Under the pieces are notes generated by a model. The model saw only the letters and a program-made list of their open reading frames with translations, was not told the origin of the DNA and did not search any database. From assembly GCF_029961145.1 (NCBI RefSeq), contig NZ_JASBRG010000007.1, positions 1,527,174-1,591,173 on the forward strand: DNA of 64,000 bases. The letters run 5' to 3'. The stretch comes from Pinibacter soli. Its GTDB lineage: Bacteria > Bacteroidota > Bacteroidia > Chitinophagales > Chitinophagaceae. A program made the position numbers and the translations under genes. This document shows, in pieces, positions 1 through 8,216 of the stretch (position 1 is the first letter of the stretch; the number at the start of each line of letters is the position of its first letter).

Positions 1-949
1 CAATCCATGCTACTGTCGTTTCATTGCCATCCCCGGCATTTGAAAAAAGAATCATTTGATTGTCATCGTATTTGATAGTTGTTGTAGATGTTTCCCCGTG
101 AATAATTTTTATAAGCATTCCGTTTTCATAAACTAAACTGGTTCTTCCATTTTCATTTCCCTTTCTATTATAGTTTTTTACCAAGATAGGTTGTTGATCT
201 TTATTGAACTCAATCTTTTTTAAGAATTTTTTTTTTCCATTTGGCACCTGAAAATAAGTTTCCACACTTTTCAACTTTGTAAATTTTTGCTCATATAAGG
301 GCGCATCTTCCCCTTTATCGTCAGGAAGCGGAATTGAAAATTTGCTTAGAAAAGCATTCATTGTTTTTTTTGATTTTTCGGTAACGTTATTAGCGCTTTC
401 CAACGAGGCGACCTCTTTTTTGTATTTTCTTGTATTGGCAACATAAGATGATTCCTTGTCTACATTCATCTGTTCTGCTACAAATTCAGTTGCATAATGA
501 GTTCCTTCTTTTACTTGCACATTATCTTCCAAGTCTCCTCCCCAATAGGCAAATGCCTGGTAAGAGTTTTCAAAATTGCTTATATCTAAAGTTTCTCCGT
601 TTTCAAAAATGACATAATTATGTTGGTCTATGTATATTATTCGCAACGCATCTTGTCCAAAATTTCGAATTAATTCCCTTTCTTCAACATGATCATTATA
701 ACCTACAGTTGGATATTGGTAAACGTTAACTAGAATTAAGCACGGTTTGCCTGCTTGTATATGCAACGTATCTACAACTTTGCTCTCTTCTGCTATTATT
801 TGATAAGCAGTAGTATCAACAGGAGTCTCCATCACACTTTCCTGTGGATTTTTTTTTACTATTTTTTTATGCAGTTGAGTTTTTGAATTTTGTGAAAAGC
901 CTGAAAAAGATAATGCCAGGATTATAATAATGGCTGGTAATTGTTTCAT
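1..949 (-). CDS. Exported protein of unknown function, 3' end outside the window
   Basis: The reading frame is open from an ATG at 947-949 (minus strand) to the left window edge, about 316 codons, so the C-terminus is missing. The N-terminus is a standard signal peptide: two polar residues, a hydrophobic run of Ile/Leu/Ala, then SGFSQ as the likely cleavage site. The mature part is charged and has no domain I recognise. Near the visible end, a stretch with NGKKKFLKKIEF and YNRKGNENGRTSLVYENG resembles the beta-hairpin repeats of YwqK/MORN-like proteins. It is the only intact minus-strand gene in this island and diverges from the other small exported proteins. An immunity or surface role is inference only. 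Confidence 0.72.
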   Translation of the reverse strand, partial: MKQLPAIIIILALSFSGFSQNSKTQLHKKIVKKNPQESVMETPVDTTAYQIIAEESKVVDTLHIQAGKPCLILVNVYQYPTVGYNDHVEERELIRNFGQDALRIIYIDQHNYVIFENGETLDISNFENSYQAFAYWGGDLEDNVQVKEGTHYATEFVAEQMNVDKESSYVANTRKYKKEVASLESANNVTEKSKKTMNAFLSKFSIPLPDDKGEDAPLYEQKFTKLKSVETYFQVPNGKKKFLKKIEFNKDQQPILVKNYNRKGNENGRTSLVYENGMLIKIIHGETSTTTIKYDDNQMILFSNAGDGNETTVAWI

Positions 950-1189
950 TTAAATGTGTTTGCTATTAAATAATATGATGATTCTCTTTAGCGTTTCTCT
1001 GAGTATTTTTTTCTCCTAACGTGATTGATTCTACGTAATCAAATTTGTGCAGAATGTAAGAATGCTTGGATTATTTTACATACAAGTGCGAGATCGCATC
1101 AAATATATTTAAGTGTGTTTTAAAGGGGTTTAATAAAAGGCTTTTTATCAAGTTTAATAGGACTTTTTTTATAGAGGACAATTGTATCT

Positions 1190-1423
1190 TTAAACACTTT
1201 GGATATAACATAATTCCATAAATAAATGGCTATCAGTACCATGTTTTTGCATATAGTTGTTATATTTTAAGTCAACTATGACTTTTCCCAAATTGCGCAT
1301 GCAACTTAAATAGTCACTGTAGCTTAAAGAATTGTAGCCTCTGAAAGCGTTTTTCAATAATATCTTTTGAATATCCAGTTGCTTATCGCATAAACTCTGG
1401 ATTAAACAAATAGATGCATTTTT
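1190..1423 (-). pseudogene. Start-less coding relic, minus strand
   Basis: A 77-codon minus-strand frame ends with TAA at 1190-1192 and opens directly after another stop, with no usable start. Its composition looks like real protein rather than noise: it contains QLDIQKILLKNAFRGYN and YSDYLSCMRNLGKVIVDLKY, a plausible helical segment. I do not recognise the family. It probably represents the C-terminal part of a decayed gene. The adjacent stretch upstream on the same strand (1443-1640) is also broken coding sequence. Confidence 0.45.
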
Positions 1424-1442
1424 TTAAGTTTACTAAGTCAGA

Positions 1443-1640
1443 TTAATCCTGAAGGACAGCATTACCGCTCCAAATATGTTTCAATCCGTTATAAACAATG
1501 CTTCAAAGCCAGGCATCTTTTAGATAATTCTTTAAAAGACAGATTTCATTTCCATTGGTGATAATCCTTTATCGCCTTTAATGTCTTTTTTGAAAAGGAC
1601 ATTTATAATAATAGCGATACTTTTGTTCTCCCGCCGTAAT
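1443..1640 (-). pseudogene. Frameshifted coding relic, minus strand
   Basis: Three short minus-strand segments in different frames read like pieces of one protein. The first, around 1600-1640, contains GEQKYRYYYKCPFQKRH. The second contains KGDKGLSPMEMKSVF. The third, 1443-1532, contains KNYLKDAW, then an in-frame stop (1503-1505), then VYNGLKHIWSG before TAA at 1443-1445. The YYYKCP segment is reminiscent of the zinc-ribbon of large serine recombinases, but it is too damaged to assign. A plus-strand open frame over the same bases (1581-1796) is less convincing. Confidence 0.35.
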
Positions 1641-1825
1641 TACAGAGTGGTAATCTTACCTCAAATACGTGCCAATTTATTAAAATCTAATTGGCAAAAT
1701 AGGTTTCCTAATTTGAAAACAGCATTACTATTTATGTTTTTCCTCAAAAACTTTAAGCTTTTTTTAAAGTATCAGATTAAATGGAAAATGCAGTAAATGT
1801 TGGTATTCTAACACAAAGCAAGTAA

Positions 1826-2662
1826 ATGAAACTCTTATTTATATTATTGGCTCTTTTTGTCCAATCATCAGTTAACGCTCAAACAGATCCTGAATTATTT
1901 CCTCTCGCTGACAGAAAATCGGGTTATATCGGCTATTACCTGGAAGACAGAACAAATGTGGTTAAGCCTCAATTTTGCTCTGCATCTTACAATGTTGATG
2001 GTTATTATTTAGTATCAAAGGGCGAACACGAATATTATGATAATGGCACAAGAAACGAAGAGCATATTCCAAACACAGAAAAATTCGCGTTGCTTAATTC
2101 TAAAGGACAGTTTGTAATAAATTTTTCAGACAATTATACCTCTATAGGAATACAAAGCGGATTAATAGAGGTTGAAAAAAATAATTTTTATGGTGTTGTA
2201 AATGACAAAAATGAAATCGTAATTCCTTTAGAGTATCAGGAACTTGACATAAAAAATCAGGAAGTAATTATTGCCAGGAAAAACAATAGAACCGGAGTAA
2301 TAACGAAAGACAACATCATCATTATTCCATTTATTTATGATGAAATATTTAGTTACACCGAAATATCAACCAATAATTTCTATTTAATTGTTTCGAAAGA
2401 CGGTAAAAAAGGTGTCATAGACAAAAATAACAAATTCATAATCCCCCTCGGAGAACATGACCTGGAATTCATAACAGAGAAATCAATTTGTTTAAAGAAA
2501 AATGAAAAATTCAGTTTAGTCACTTACGATTTTAAGATAATTCTTCCCAATAGCTTTGAAGTTATGACATTGCAAGGCGTTCGCAAAAATGAGCAGGAAA
2601 TATATACAAAAAAGAACGGCAAGAACTACAATTTCACAATAGAAGGAAAACTTATAAAGTAA
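1826..2662 (+). CDS. Exported WG-repeat protein
   Basis: The protein has 278 residues. A signal peptide (about 1-18, ending VNAQ) is followed by degenerate WG (KWG) beta-hairpin repeats. Typical units are FYGVVNDKNEIVIPLEYQEL, TGVITKDNIIIIPFIYDEI and KGVIDKNNKFIIPLGEHDL. WG repeats form surface beta structures. In Bacteroidota they are common as exported proteins of unknown function, often as single small genes near polymorphic toxins. A second WG-repeat protein lies 1.8 kb downstream (4457-5248). The gene is AT-rich like its neighbours. There is no catalytic motif. A role as immunity or binding protein is inference from family context. Confidence 0.8.
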   Translation: MKLLFILLALFVQSSVNAQTDPELFPLADRKSGYIGYYLEDRTNVVKPQFCSASYNVDGYYLVSKGEHEYYDNGTRNEEHIPNTEKFALLNSKGQFVINFSDNYTSIGIQSGLIEVEKNNFYGVVNDKNEIVIPLEYQELDIKNQEVIIARKNNRTGVITKDNIIIIPFIYDEIFSYTEISTNNFYLIVSKDGKKGVIDKNNKFIIPLGEHDLEFITEKSICLKKNEKFSLVTYDFKIILPNSFEVMTLQGVRKNEQEIYTKKNGKNYNFTIEGKLIK

Positions 2663-2740
2663 AAAAGGTGGGAATTTTAGCATGTGATAAATGTCGCCAG
2701 GATTAATGTAGTTCGTCACTCGCGTATCAAACTTTTATAA

Positions 2741-2833
2741 AAACTGGACTTTATCTGCATACTGCCGCACGAAACTATCCGTAATGATTTAGTCAAAATT
2801 ATTTCGAATGAACGTTATAAAAACAACAATTAA
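2741..2833 (+). pseudogene. Short coding relic before the next gene
   Basis: A start-less 30-codon frame, containing PHETIRNDLVKIISNERYKNNN, ends at TAA 2831-2833. It overlaps the start of the next gene in another frame. It could be the last residues of a displaced protein that once lay just upstream of the 2808 gene. It is very short, so chance is a real alternative. Confidence 0.2.
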
Positions 2834-3149
2834 ATATTTGATATGGCTTCTTTTAAGTATTTCCGCCGGAATGGGATGCATGAGAATAGAACTTGAAAAA
2901 CCACCTGCTGCCTTGACAGGTTTTTGGGCCATATTTAATGGATTACATGAATTTATTATAATTCGGATAGGTGGACTTATTGGATTGATTTCCTTTATTC
3001 TGTTTGTGTTAATCGACCTATTTTATATTAAAATAAAAGTAGAAACTAAACTGAATCAAAATATTCTAAGAATTATCACAATCCTTTTTTTAAACATAAT
3101 AGTTACATTGATTCATTATGTTTTAGAATTTGTGCTCGACTGGATATGA
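2808..3149 (+). CDS. Small integral membrane protein, unknown
   Basis: The protein has 113 residues with three to four hydrophobic segments, approximately at residues 7-25, 37-55, 57-77 and 89-110. The segments are separated by short charged loops (IKIKVETKLNQN). No conserved domain is recognised. It lies between two unrelated exported-protein genes in the AT-rich island and has its own start 146 bases after the preceding stop. Small multi-pass proteins are found as immunity proteins against pore-forming or membrane-active toxins, but nothing in the sequence proves that here. Confidence 0.6.
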   Translation: MNVIKTTIKYLIWLLLSISAGMGCMRIELEKPPAALTGFWAIFNGLHEFIIIRIGGLIGLISFILFVLIDLFYIKIKVETKLNQNILRIITILFLNIIVTLIHYVLEFVLDWI

Positions 3150-3243
3150 GTTTAGTGAACATACCCAACTACATGTGGGATAAAATAATAATCCCCAGAT
3201 CCAGCACGAATCCTTTAGTGTGGCAGGATAAAGTTAAAAATAA

Positions 3244-3483
3244 AAGTTAAACACATTAAAAAAGAGTAGAAATATAAATTTCATAATCCCGGACGGTTTA
3301 GATAGAACGTACCACACAAAAGGATTCTTTCGAAAGCAAGGTCAATGGGCGAATTTATTACCCTATTATTATACACCGATCTATATACAAAAGGTTCTGT
3401 ATATAGATCAGATATGCGATTCCGGAGATAAAAAACAACAATCAAAAGGAAGAATGAAACAAGATATCAGCAAGCACAAATGA
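3244..3483 (+). pseudogene. Start-less coding relic (possible toxin C-terminus)
   Basis: A 79-codon frame is open between stops (TAA at 3241-3243 and TGA at 3481-3483), with no start codon until near its end. It contains FIIPDGLDRTYHTKGFF and WANLLPYYYTPIYIQK, which look like real protein sequence. It ends 38 bases before the start of the SH3-like exported protein. That is the position expected for the C-terminal domain of a displaced polymorphic toxin ahead of its immunity gene. A related start (IPDG) recurs near 6264. The family is not recognised. Confidence 0.4.
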
Positions 3484-3521
3484 GTGAGCCCGGCAATTGC
3501 TTAATAAAAAAATATTAAAAT

Positions 3522-4271
3522 ATGAAAAGACTGTTATTAACTCCTCTGATGGTGATGTTCATTTGCAAGATTGCAAACGCACAATGGATAGCGCCTTTCG
3601 CAATAATTAAGGATCACGATGGATTTACTAACGTCAGGGCAAAAGAAACAGGCTCTTCAAAAGTAATTGATAGCTTGACTGCTAACCAGGTATTTGAAGA
3701 CCTGAATCTTACTCCGATAAATGAAGGCTCTACTTCAGATTGGCACTTGATCACTTATGCAAGGACATCAAAAGCCATAACCGCGCTTAGCAATACAACG
3801 TCAGACAAAGAAGGCTATATTCACAAGAGTAGAATTCAATATTTAAGTAAGCTGCCACAATTAAGAAAAAAAATGCTTTCGCAAGATTGTGTCGAGTTTA
3901 AAAATGATACACTCAAATTATTAGTCGTCTATGAAAAGTTCATTCCTGATAATCATAAAATCACAAAGAAAGATGGTTTTGTAGTAAGCATAGATAATGT
4001 TGAGCCGATGGGAATGGATGGTATCATACCCGAAAGCCTGACAGCATTAAAGTCGGTTACTATTATTTACAAAGACAAAAGCTACAACTTTCCATCAGAA
4101 ACTCTAAATAACCTGTTCAGCCCGAACGCTGAAAATATGTATGTTGCTTTAAGTGATGAAAATGTTATGTTTTTAGTAATGTCGAATGGGGATGCTGCGG
4201 GCGCATATAATGTAGTATGGACAATAAAGAATAACCAAGTAATCAGCCGATTTGTAAACAGAGACTTTTGA
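3522..4271 (+). CDS. Exported SH3-like domain protein
   Basis: The protein has 249 residues. A signal peptide (1-20, IANAQ) is followed by a bacterial SH3-like segment (about 27-100). The segment has the family hallmark DGFTNVRAKETGSSKVI and then a long insert before EGYIHKSRIQYL. The C-terminal half (about 100-249) has no known domain. In Bacteroidota, SH3-containing exported proteins of this size occur as stand-alone genes near toxin loci; the domain usually binds peptide or cell wall. It follows a start-less coding relic and precedes another. Confidence 0.72.
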   Translation: MKRLLLTPLMVMFICKIANAQWIAPFAIIKDHDGFTNVRAKETGSSKVIDSLTANQVFEDLNLTPINEGSTSDWHLITYARTSKAITALSNTTSDKEGYIHKSRIQYLSKLPQLRKKMLSQDCVEFKNDTLKLLVVYEKFIPDNHKITKKDGFVVSIDNVEPMGMDGIIPESLTALKSVTIIYKDKSYNFPSETLNNLFSPNAENMYVALSDENVMFLVMSNGDAAGAYNVVWTIKNNQVISRFVNRDF

Positions 4272-4275
4272 AAGT

Positions 4276-4383
4276 CTGAAAGCACGGGCGCTCGAACGAA
4301 ATGAAACTCAACTAAGCCAATCTATTTGTGCGGTATTTGATGACAATGCAAAATTCAAGTTTAGCTCTTCGATTAAACATTAA
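4276..4383 (+). pseudogene. Coding relic upstream of WG-repeat gene
   Basis: A frame that overlaps the end of the SH3-like gene continues without stop to TAA at 4381-4383. It reads ARALERNETQLSQSICAVF and then DDNAKFKFSSSIKH. It has no start of its own and looks like the tail of a protein. Together with the similar tails at 3244, 5303 and 7281, it suggests remnants of displaced coding cassettes, each preceding one small exported gene. Confidence 0.3.
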
Positions 4384-4456
4384 TAATAAACCTCAACTTT
4401 TGATTTCCTTGTCTAAACTAAAAAGCTCAACAATAATTAACAAGAAATATAAAATA

Positions 4457-5248
4457 ATGAAGCAGTATTTTTTATTAGCAACTACTATATTAATGATAAG
4501 CAGTTGTATCGACAATCATTCAAAAACTAAAAAAGAACCGTCTGAAAAAGTTTCAGACAGCAGTCATTCAAAAACTGAAAAAATAAATTTTGAACAACTT
4601 ACGGGGAGTTATAATAAAGAGACTGATGCCTGGGTAACACATGACCCCAAATATACCGCTAACATTGATTTCGATAATACTCCAATCGGCACTTTCGAAT
4701 TTAACGGGGAACTCTATGCTTCCATTTCTGAAATGGATAAAGATGGAAATTCATTAGGAATGGGTTTGATTAATAAGAAAGGACAAATTGTTGTTAAACC
4801 CAAATACGGTACTATTATGGTTGGTTTTGTAAATGGACTTTGCGAAGTAAGAGACAGGAGTGACAAATATTATGGTTTGGTTTCTGAAAATGGTATTGAG
4901 GTAGTAGCGCCTCAATATTATGATTGCATGGAATTAAACGACAACGATAGCAGGGCAATAGACAGTACGATGATAAAGGTCTGTAAAAATGAGAAGCAAG
5001 GTTTTATAAATGTAAAAGGGGAAATTGTAATTCCACTTCAGTATCAATCTTTAGATCTGGTTGGAGAAAAATTGATAATGTTCATGAAGGAACCGGCAAA
5101 ATGGGGTTTTATTAATTATAAAAATGAAATAGTAATACAACCGGAATTTTCTCATACAAATATTTTCAGAGATGGTAAAATGACTTTGCAAAGAAATGAT
5201 GGAGAAGAATACATTGTCTATGCAAATGGAAAAGTTGAAAAAAAATAA
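4457..5248 (+). CDS. WG-repeat lipoprotein
   Basis: The protein has 263 residues from the ATG at 4457. That start gives a clean lipoprotein signal peptide (MKQYFLLATT then ISSC). The frame stays open 43 codons further upstream, but that extension has no signal character. The mature part has a polar, Lys/Ser-rich linker with a repeated HSKT motif. It then carries WG repeats: MGLINKKGQIVVKPKYGTI, YGLVSENGIEVVAPQYYDC, QGFINVKGEIVIPLQYQSL and WGFINYKNEIVIQPEFSHT. Attachment to the outer or inner membrane is expected. It shares only the fold, not close similarity, with the WG protein at 1826. Function unknown; immunity-like context. Confidence 0.82.
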   Translation: MKQYFLLATTILMISSCIDNHSKTKKEPSEKVSDSSHSKTEKINFEQLTGSYNKETDAWVTHDPKYTANIDFDNTPIGTFEFNGELYASISEMDKDGNSLGMGLINKKGQIVVKPKYGTIMVGFVNGLCEVRDRSDKYYGLVSENGIEVVAPQYYDCMELNDNDSRAIDSTMIKVCKNEKQGFINVKGEIVIPLQYQSLDLVGEKLIMFMKEPAKWGFINYKNEIVIQPEFSHTNIFRDGKMTLQRNDGEEYIVYANGKVEKK

Positions 5249-5302
5249 CTGTTTTTCATTCGTTGGAAATTGCCAATTAAAAGTCGTCACACAAGTATTT
5301 GA

Positions 5303-5472
5303 ATTGGGCTAAATAAAAATGACATCAACCGGGTTTTATTGTTGCGAATCAGAAAATACGCTCGCCCCGATTTTGAATAAAGAAAAGCAATCGACAAAAT
5401 CGGATATGAATATTACAAGAAAAATAAACATCAGCTGACTAGCCCATCGCAAAGCACTAAACTTCAACTATA
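5303..5472 (+). pseudogene. Coding relic with one internal stop
   Basis: One continuous frame reads IGLNKNDINRVLLLRIRKYARPDFE, then a single TAA (5378-5380), then RKAIDKIGYEYYKKNKHQ to TAA at 5470-5472. Upstream it is closed by TGA at 5300-5302. Having both halves in the same frame with protein-like composition argues for a recently inactivated gene end. It stops 11 bases before the ATG of the next exported protein. It is probably the tail of a displaced effector, but the family is unknown. Confidence 0.42.
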
Positions 5473-5483
5473 ATTTTATAAAA

Positions 5484-6248
5484 ATGCATATTAAAAAAAC
5501 ATTAATACTCATATTGACAATTCTATTTTTTGAGCAGGTATATGCGCAGAAAATAGAAAGCCAAAATTTTTATGATGAAATTAAAAATTATGATGTTTCG
5601 CGGGTCATTACCGCAGACAGCATCACGGTAGAAGAGGTTGAAAACGCAAAGGTAAAATTAGCAAAAGCCGAACCTTTTGGCTTTATTGGTGATGATTGTC
5701 AAAGATTTTACATTCATTTTATTTCTGTAATTCAAAACCCTAACAATCACTATGAATATTTTGTATATGGAAAGACAAAAGTAAAAGAAATCGTTAGACC
5801 ATTTCAAGGCACATTAGTAGTTGAAAAAGCGATTATTGCAAAAAAGAATGACCACGAGCAAGGTATTGCTACTTGTGAGGTTAATTTATTTGAAGACATA
5901 AAAATGACCTCAACAGGATTTATAAAAGGCACAATGACAGTAGGATTTGTAATCGACTCTGAAAAGAATTTTAAATATGATGCGCTACTATTTTATACAG
6001 ACGGTTTTAGCAATAATGAATTCAAAGGAACCTGGCGCAGCTACAAAACAAACACCGTTAAAAAATGCAATTGGGGTGACTATAGAATTCCCGAGAGTGG
6101 CGATTTAGATATTGGAGCAGGAGAATTTTCACCAAACTCAAAATATTTTGACAAAGGATGGAACTACTATATACTGTCTCTATCTGGCGATACTGAAATT
6201 GATGTTGAGCTGGGACGAAAAAATGAGAAAATAAAGTGGTGGAAATAA
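5484..6248 (+). CDS. Exported protein of unknown function
   Basis: The protein has 254 residues. A signal peptide (1-21, EQVYAQ) is followed by a mature region rich in aromatic and charged residues. The C-terminal third, with RIPESGDLDIGAGEFSPN and YFDKGWNYYILSL, looks like a compact beta-rich domain. No family is recognised. It begins 11 bases after the coding relic and ends 159 bases before the next exported protein. Codon use and AT-content match its neighbours. The neighbourhood suggests an immunity-like role, which is not provable from sequence. Confidence 0.68.
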   Translation: MHIKKTLILILTILFFEQVYAQKIESQNFYDEIKNYDVSRVITADSITVEEVENAKVKLAKAEPFGFIGDDCQRFYIHFISVIQNPNNHYEYFVYGKTKVKEIVRPFQGTLVVEKAIIAKKNDHEQGIATCEVNLFEDIKMTSTGFIKGTMTVGFVIDSEKNFKYDALLFYTDGFSNNEFKGTWRSYKTNTVKKCNWGDYRIPESGDLDIGAGEFSPNSKYFDKGWNYYILSLSGDTEIDVELGRKNEKIKWWK

Positions 6249-6407
6249 AAAGAACCATGTATATCCCGGATGGTGCGGACATGTCAACGTTTGGGTAACG
6301 CGGAATTGCTATCCGTGCTATCCAGTATAAAAGCATTTACTAAAACGATTTTTGCACCAAACGAAATGAAACATAAACGAAACAATTGATACCGTAAAAA
6401 GAAAGAA

Positions 6408-7202
6408 ATGAAAAAAAACGCTTCACATTTAATCCTTGTTCTTACCCTTTTTCTCTTAACCACAACTAATACCTTTGGGCAAATTGCACTGAAAAACAGT
6501 GATCTCAAAGATTATTGGAATATGGAATGGGATATGGAAAAACTAAAACCGCAAAACCTTAGGTATAAAGACGGCACATTGCTTAAAAAAGGGAACTATA
6601 TTTTCGATAGTGAAAGAGGAGGCCTTATTGTATCTTTTTACGTAAACGATTCCGGACAAATTGATGGAGCGCTGGTTGCGATAAAAGGTTTGCCGCCGTT
6701 GTCTGATCTTCAACTCAATTACAGAAATGACACATTAGTGAAATATGAAAGAAAAAAAGAAGGAGTTGTTGTACAATATGAATATTTAGAAGGAGATACT
6801 TTTTATAAAAAAGAATACGATGAACAAGAAAAATTGTTGTGCGAAAGAAGATACCGGAATGGAGAATCAATTTACTCTAAGGGTTTGAACCCATCTGGAT
6901 GGATTGTGGATGATGAAGTTAAAGGTATCCGGGAATGGTACAGTGGTGAATCAAATATAGTTTTCCAAAGAGAAACCTACAAAAATCTTCAAGAAGGAAT
7001 AACACAAAAGACAGAAGAGTTTGATGAAAAAGGAAACCCGGAACGTACAAAAATATACTATAAAGACAGTAGGGAAAAGACAATTAGCTCCAATGGTCAT
7101 TATGAAATTTATAATCCTAAAGATGGGTTCATTTATAAATATTCAAACAAAGGCAAGCTATTAAAAAAAACGAAACTCGTTTCGCCTATGATAATTGAAT
7201 AA
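6408..7202 (+). CDS. Exported YwqK/MORN-like repeat protein
   Basis: The protein has 264 residues with a signal peptide (1-25, NTFGQ). The body has repeating beta-hairpin units of the YwqK/MORN kind: LRYKDGTLLKKGNYIFD, LQLNYRNDTLVKYERKKEG, LCERRYRNGESIYSKG, KTEEFDEKGNPERTKIYY and YKYSNKGKLLKKTKLV. YwqK-type proteins are known as antitoxin or immunity partners of some polymorphic toxins in Bacillus and are common exported proteins in Bacteroidota. Here no intact toxin gene is present. The assignment to the repeat class is moderately sure; the antitoxin role is inference. Confidence 0.7.
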   Translation: MKKNASHLILVLTLFLLTTTNTFGQIALKNSDLKDYWNMEWDMEKLKPQNLRYKDGTLLKKGNYIFDSERGGLIVSFYVNDSGQIDGALVAIKGLPPLSDLQLNYRNDTLVKYERKKEGVVVQYEYLEGDTFYKKEYDEQEKLLCERRYRNGESIYSKGLNPSGWIVDDEVKGIREWYSGESNIVFQRETYKNLQEGITQKTEEFDEKGNPERTKIYYKDSREKTISSNGHYEIYNPKDGFIYKYSNKGKLLKKTKLVSPMIIE

Positions 7203-7223
7203 TTGCCTTTACCTTTTTCATAC

Positions 7224-7246
7224 TGCTTCGTGTATTTTCCGAAGCA
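7224..7246. other. Small hairpin after the YwqK-like gene
   Basis: A 7-bp perfect stem (TGCTTCG at 7224-7230 with CGAAGCA at 7240-7246) lies 22 bases after the stop codon. There is no T-run behind it, so it is at best a weak terminator or RNA-stabilising hairpin. Confidence 0.25.
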
Positions 7247-7280
7247 TTCATATAAATATAGTACTTGATTTAAAAAATAA

Positions 7281-7346
7281 TTTCAGAAGTGCCACCAATA
7301 TGGGCGTATTGCTCATTCTCATCAAATGAAACCAGGATATACCTGA
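7281..7346 (+). pseudogene. Very short coding relic
   Basis: The start-less frame FQKCHQYGRIAHSHQMKPGYT lies between stops at 7278-7280 and 7344-7346. It occupies the same relative position (before the next small lipoprotein gene) as the longer relics at 3244, 4276 and 5303. It is short enough to be chance; its His-rich composition is the only argument for it. Confidence 0.18.
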
Positions 7347-7598
7347 AGTTCGCGTTAGTTAAAAAGATATGTGGGATAAAAAATAATTCCGCTACCACAT
7401 TCTATGAAAAAAAACAAGTCACATTTTTTTCAGTCCAACTAAACATATTTAAATCCCAAACAATATTTATTTTATCCTTTAAACACTATGAAAAAAATCA
7501 CTATTAAAAATAATAAATATATTTTATGACAAAAGCAGGCACTCTTTTGTTTCTACTATTATTATTCTCTTGCAATAATAATCAACCAAAGATTATTG

Positions 7599-8216
7599 TG
7601 TAAGGTTCCCCCAAATTCGACCATTTAAAAGTAGAGAAAAAGCTCTAACTTAAATGGTGCAGATATGAAAAAGACACGCTTTACAGAGGCACAAATTGTC
7701 TCCATTCTTAACCGGCAGGAAGTCGGAAAGTCAGTAAAAGAACTTTGTCGTGAACATGGCATAAGTGACGCAACGTTTTACAACTGGAAAGCCAAGTATG
7801 GTGGTATGGCCGTCAGTGATGTTAAAAAGATAAAAGACCTGGAAGATGAGAACTCACGGTTAAAAAGAATCGTGGCCAATCTCACATTGGAAAATGACGC
7901 GATCAGACATGTGCTGGAAAAAAAATACGGCGGCCTGTCGACAACCCGGCAAACCTGTTCAAAATGCATTGGTAGAAAGAACAATGGATCGATCAGAAAA
8001 GAATTGCTGGACGCCTATTTGTTTTTTAGCCTGGCAGAAGTTCGCGATATGGCCCGGGAATGGCAAGAGGATTACAACTGTTCAAGACCCCATCAATCGT
8101 TAGGGTTTGTACCTCCCGCTGAATACCTTTAATCCGTTTCCCTAGAATTACTAGAAATCAAAATGATAATTAGAAAACTCTAATTATAAATGGTCCGAAA
8201 ATAAGGGGAGCTTACA
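7599..8216 (+). mobile_element. Internally deleted IS3-family element with intact ends
   Basis: The left end (TGTAAGGTTCCCCC, then TTCGACCATTTA) and the reverse complement of the right end (TGTAAGCTCCCC, then TTTTCGGACCATTTA) match over roughly 35 bases as imperfect terminal inverted repeats. TGT...ACA tips are usual for IS3 elements. At about 618 bp the element is half the normal size, because most of orfB is gone. The flanking tetranucleotides (ATTG and AATG) are similar but not identical, so a target duplication is not established. The ends could still be moved by a related transposase supplied elsewhere. Confidence 0.8.
7665..8132 (+). pseudogene. IS3 transposase: OrfA joined to the tail of OrfB
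   Basis: The open frame has 155 residues. Residues 1-88 are a complete IS3 OrfA: a helix-turn-helix ([36 protein letters not shown]) and a leucine-zipper-like stretch ([20 protein letters not shown]). The sequence then jumps to the last part of the OrfB integrase domain, [20 protein letters not shown] and [30 protein letters not shown], the block that should precede this, is found in the neighbouring frame (about 7937-7983), so a frameshift accompanies the deletion. The DDE catalytic core is missing and the product cannot transpose DNA. It might still bind the element's ends through the OrfA part. Confidence 0.85.

Noticed and set aside
1581-1796. Plus-strand 71-codon open frame
   Set aside because: Low-complexity hydrophobic/basic product; the opposite strand carries better coding relics in the same place.
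6249-6390. In-frame extension after the stop of the 5484 gene
   Set aside because: Open for 46 codons, but the sequence lacks protein-like pattern and a readthrough signal; treated as chance.
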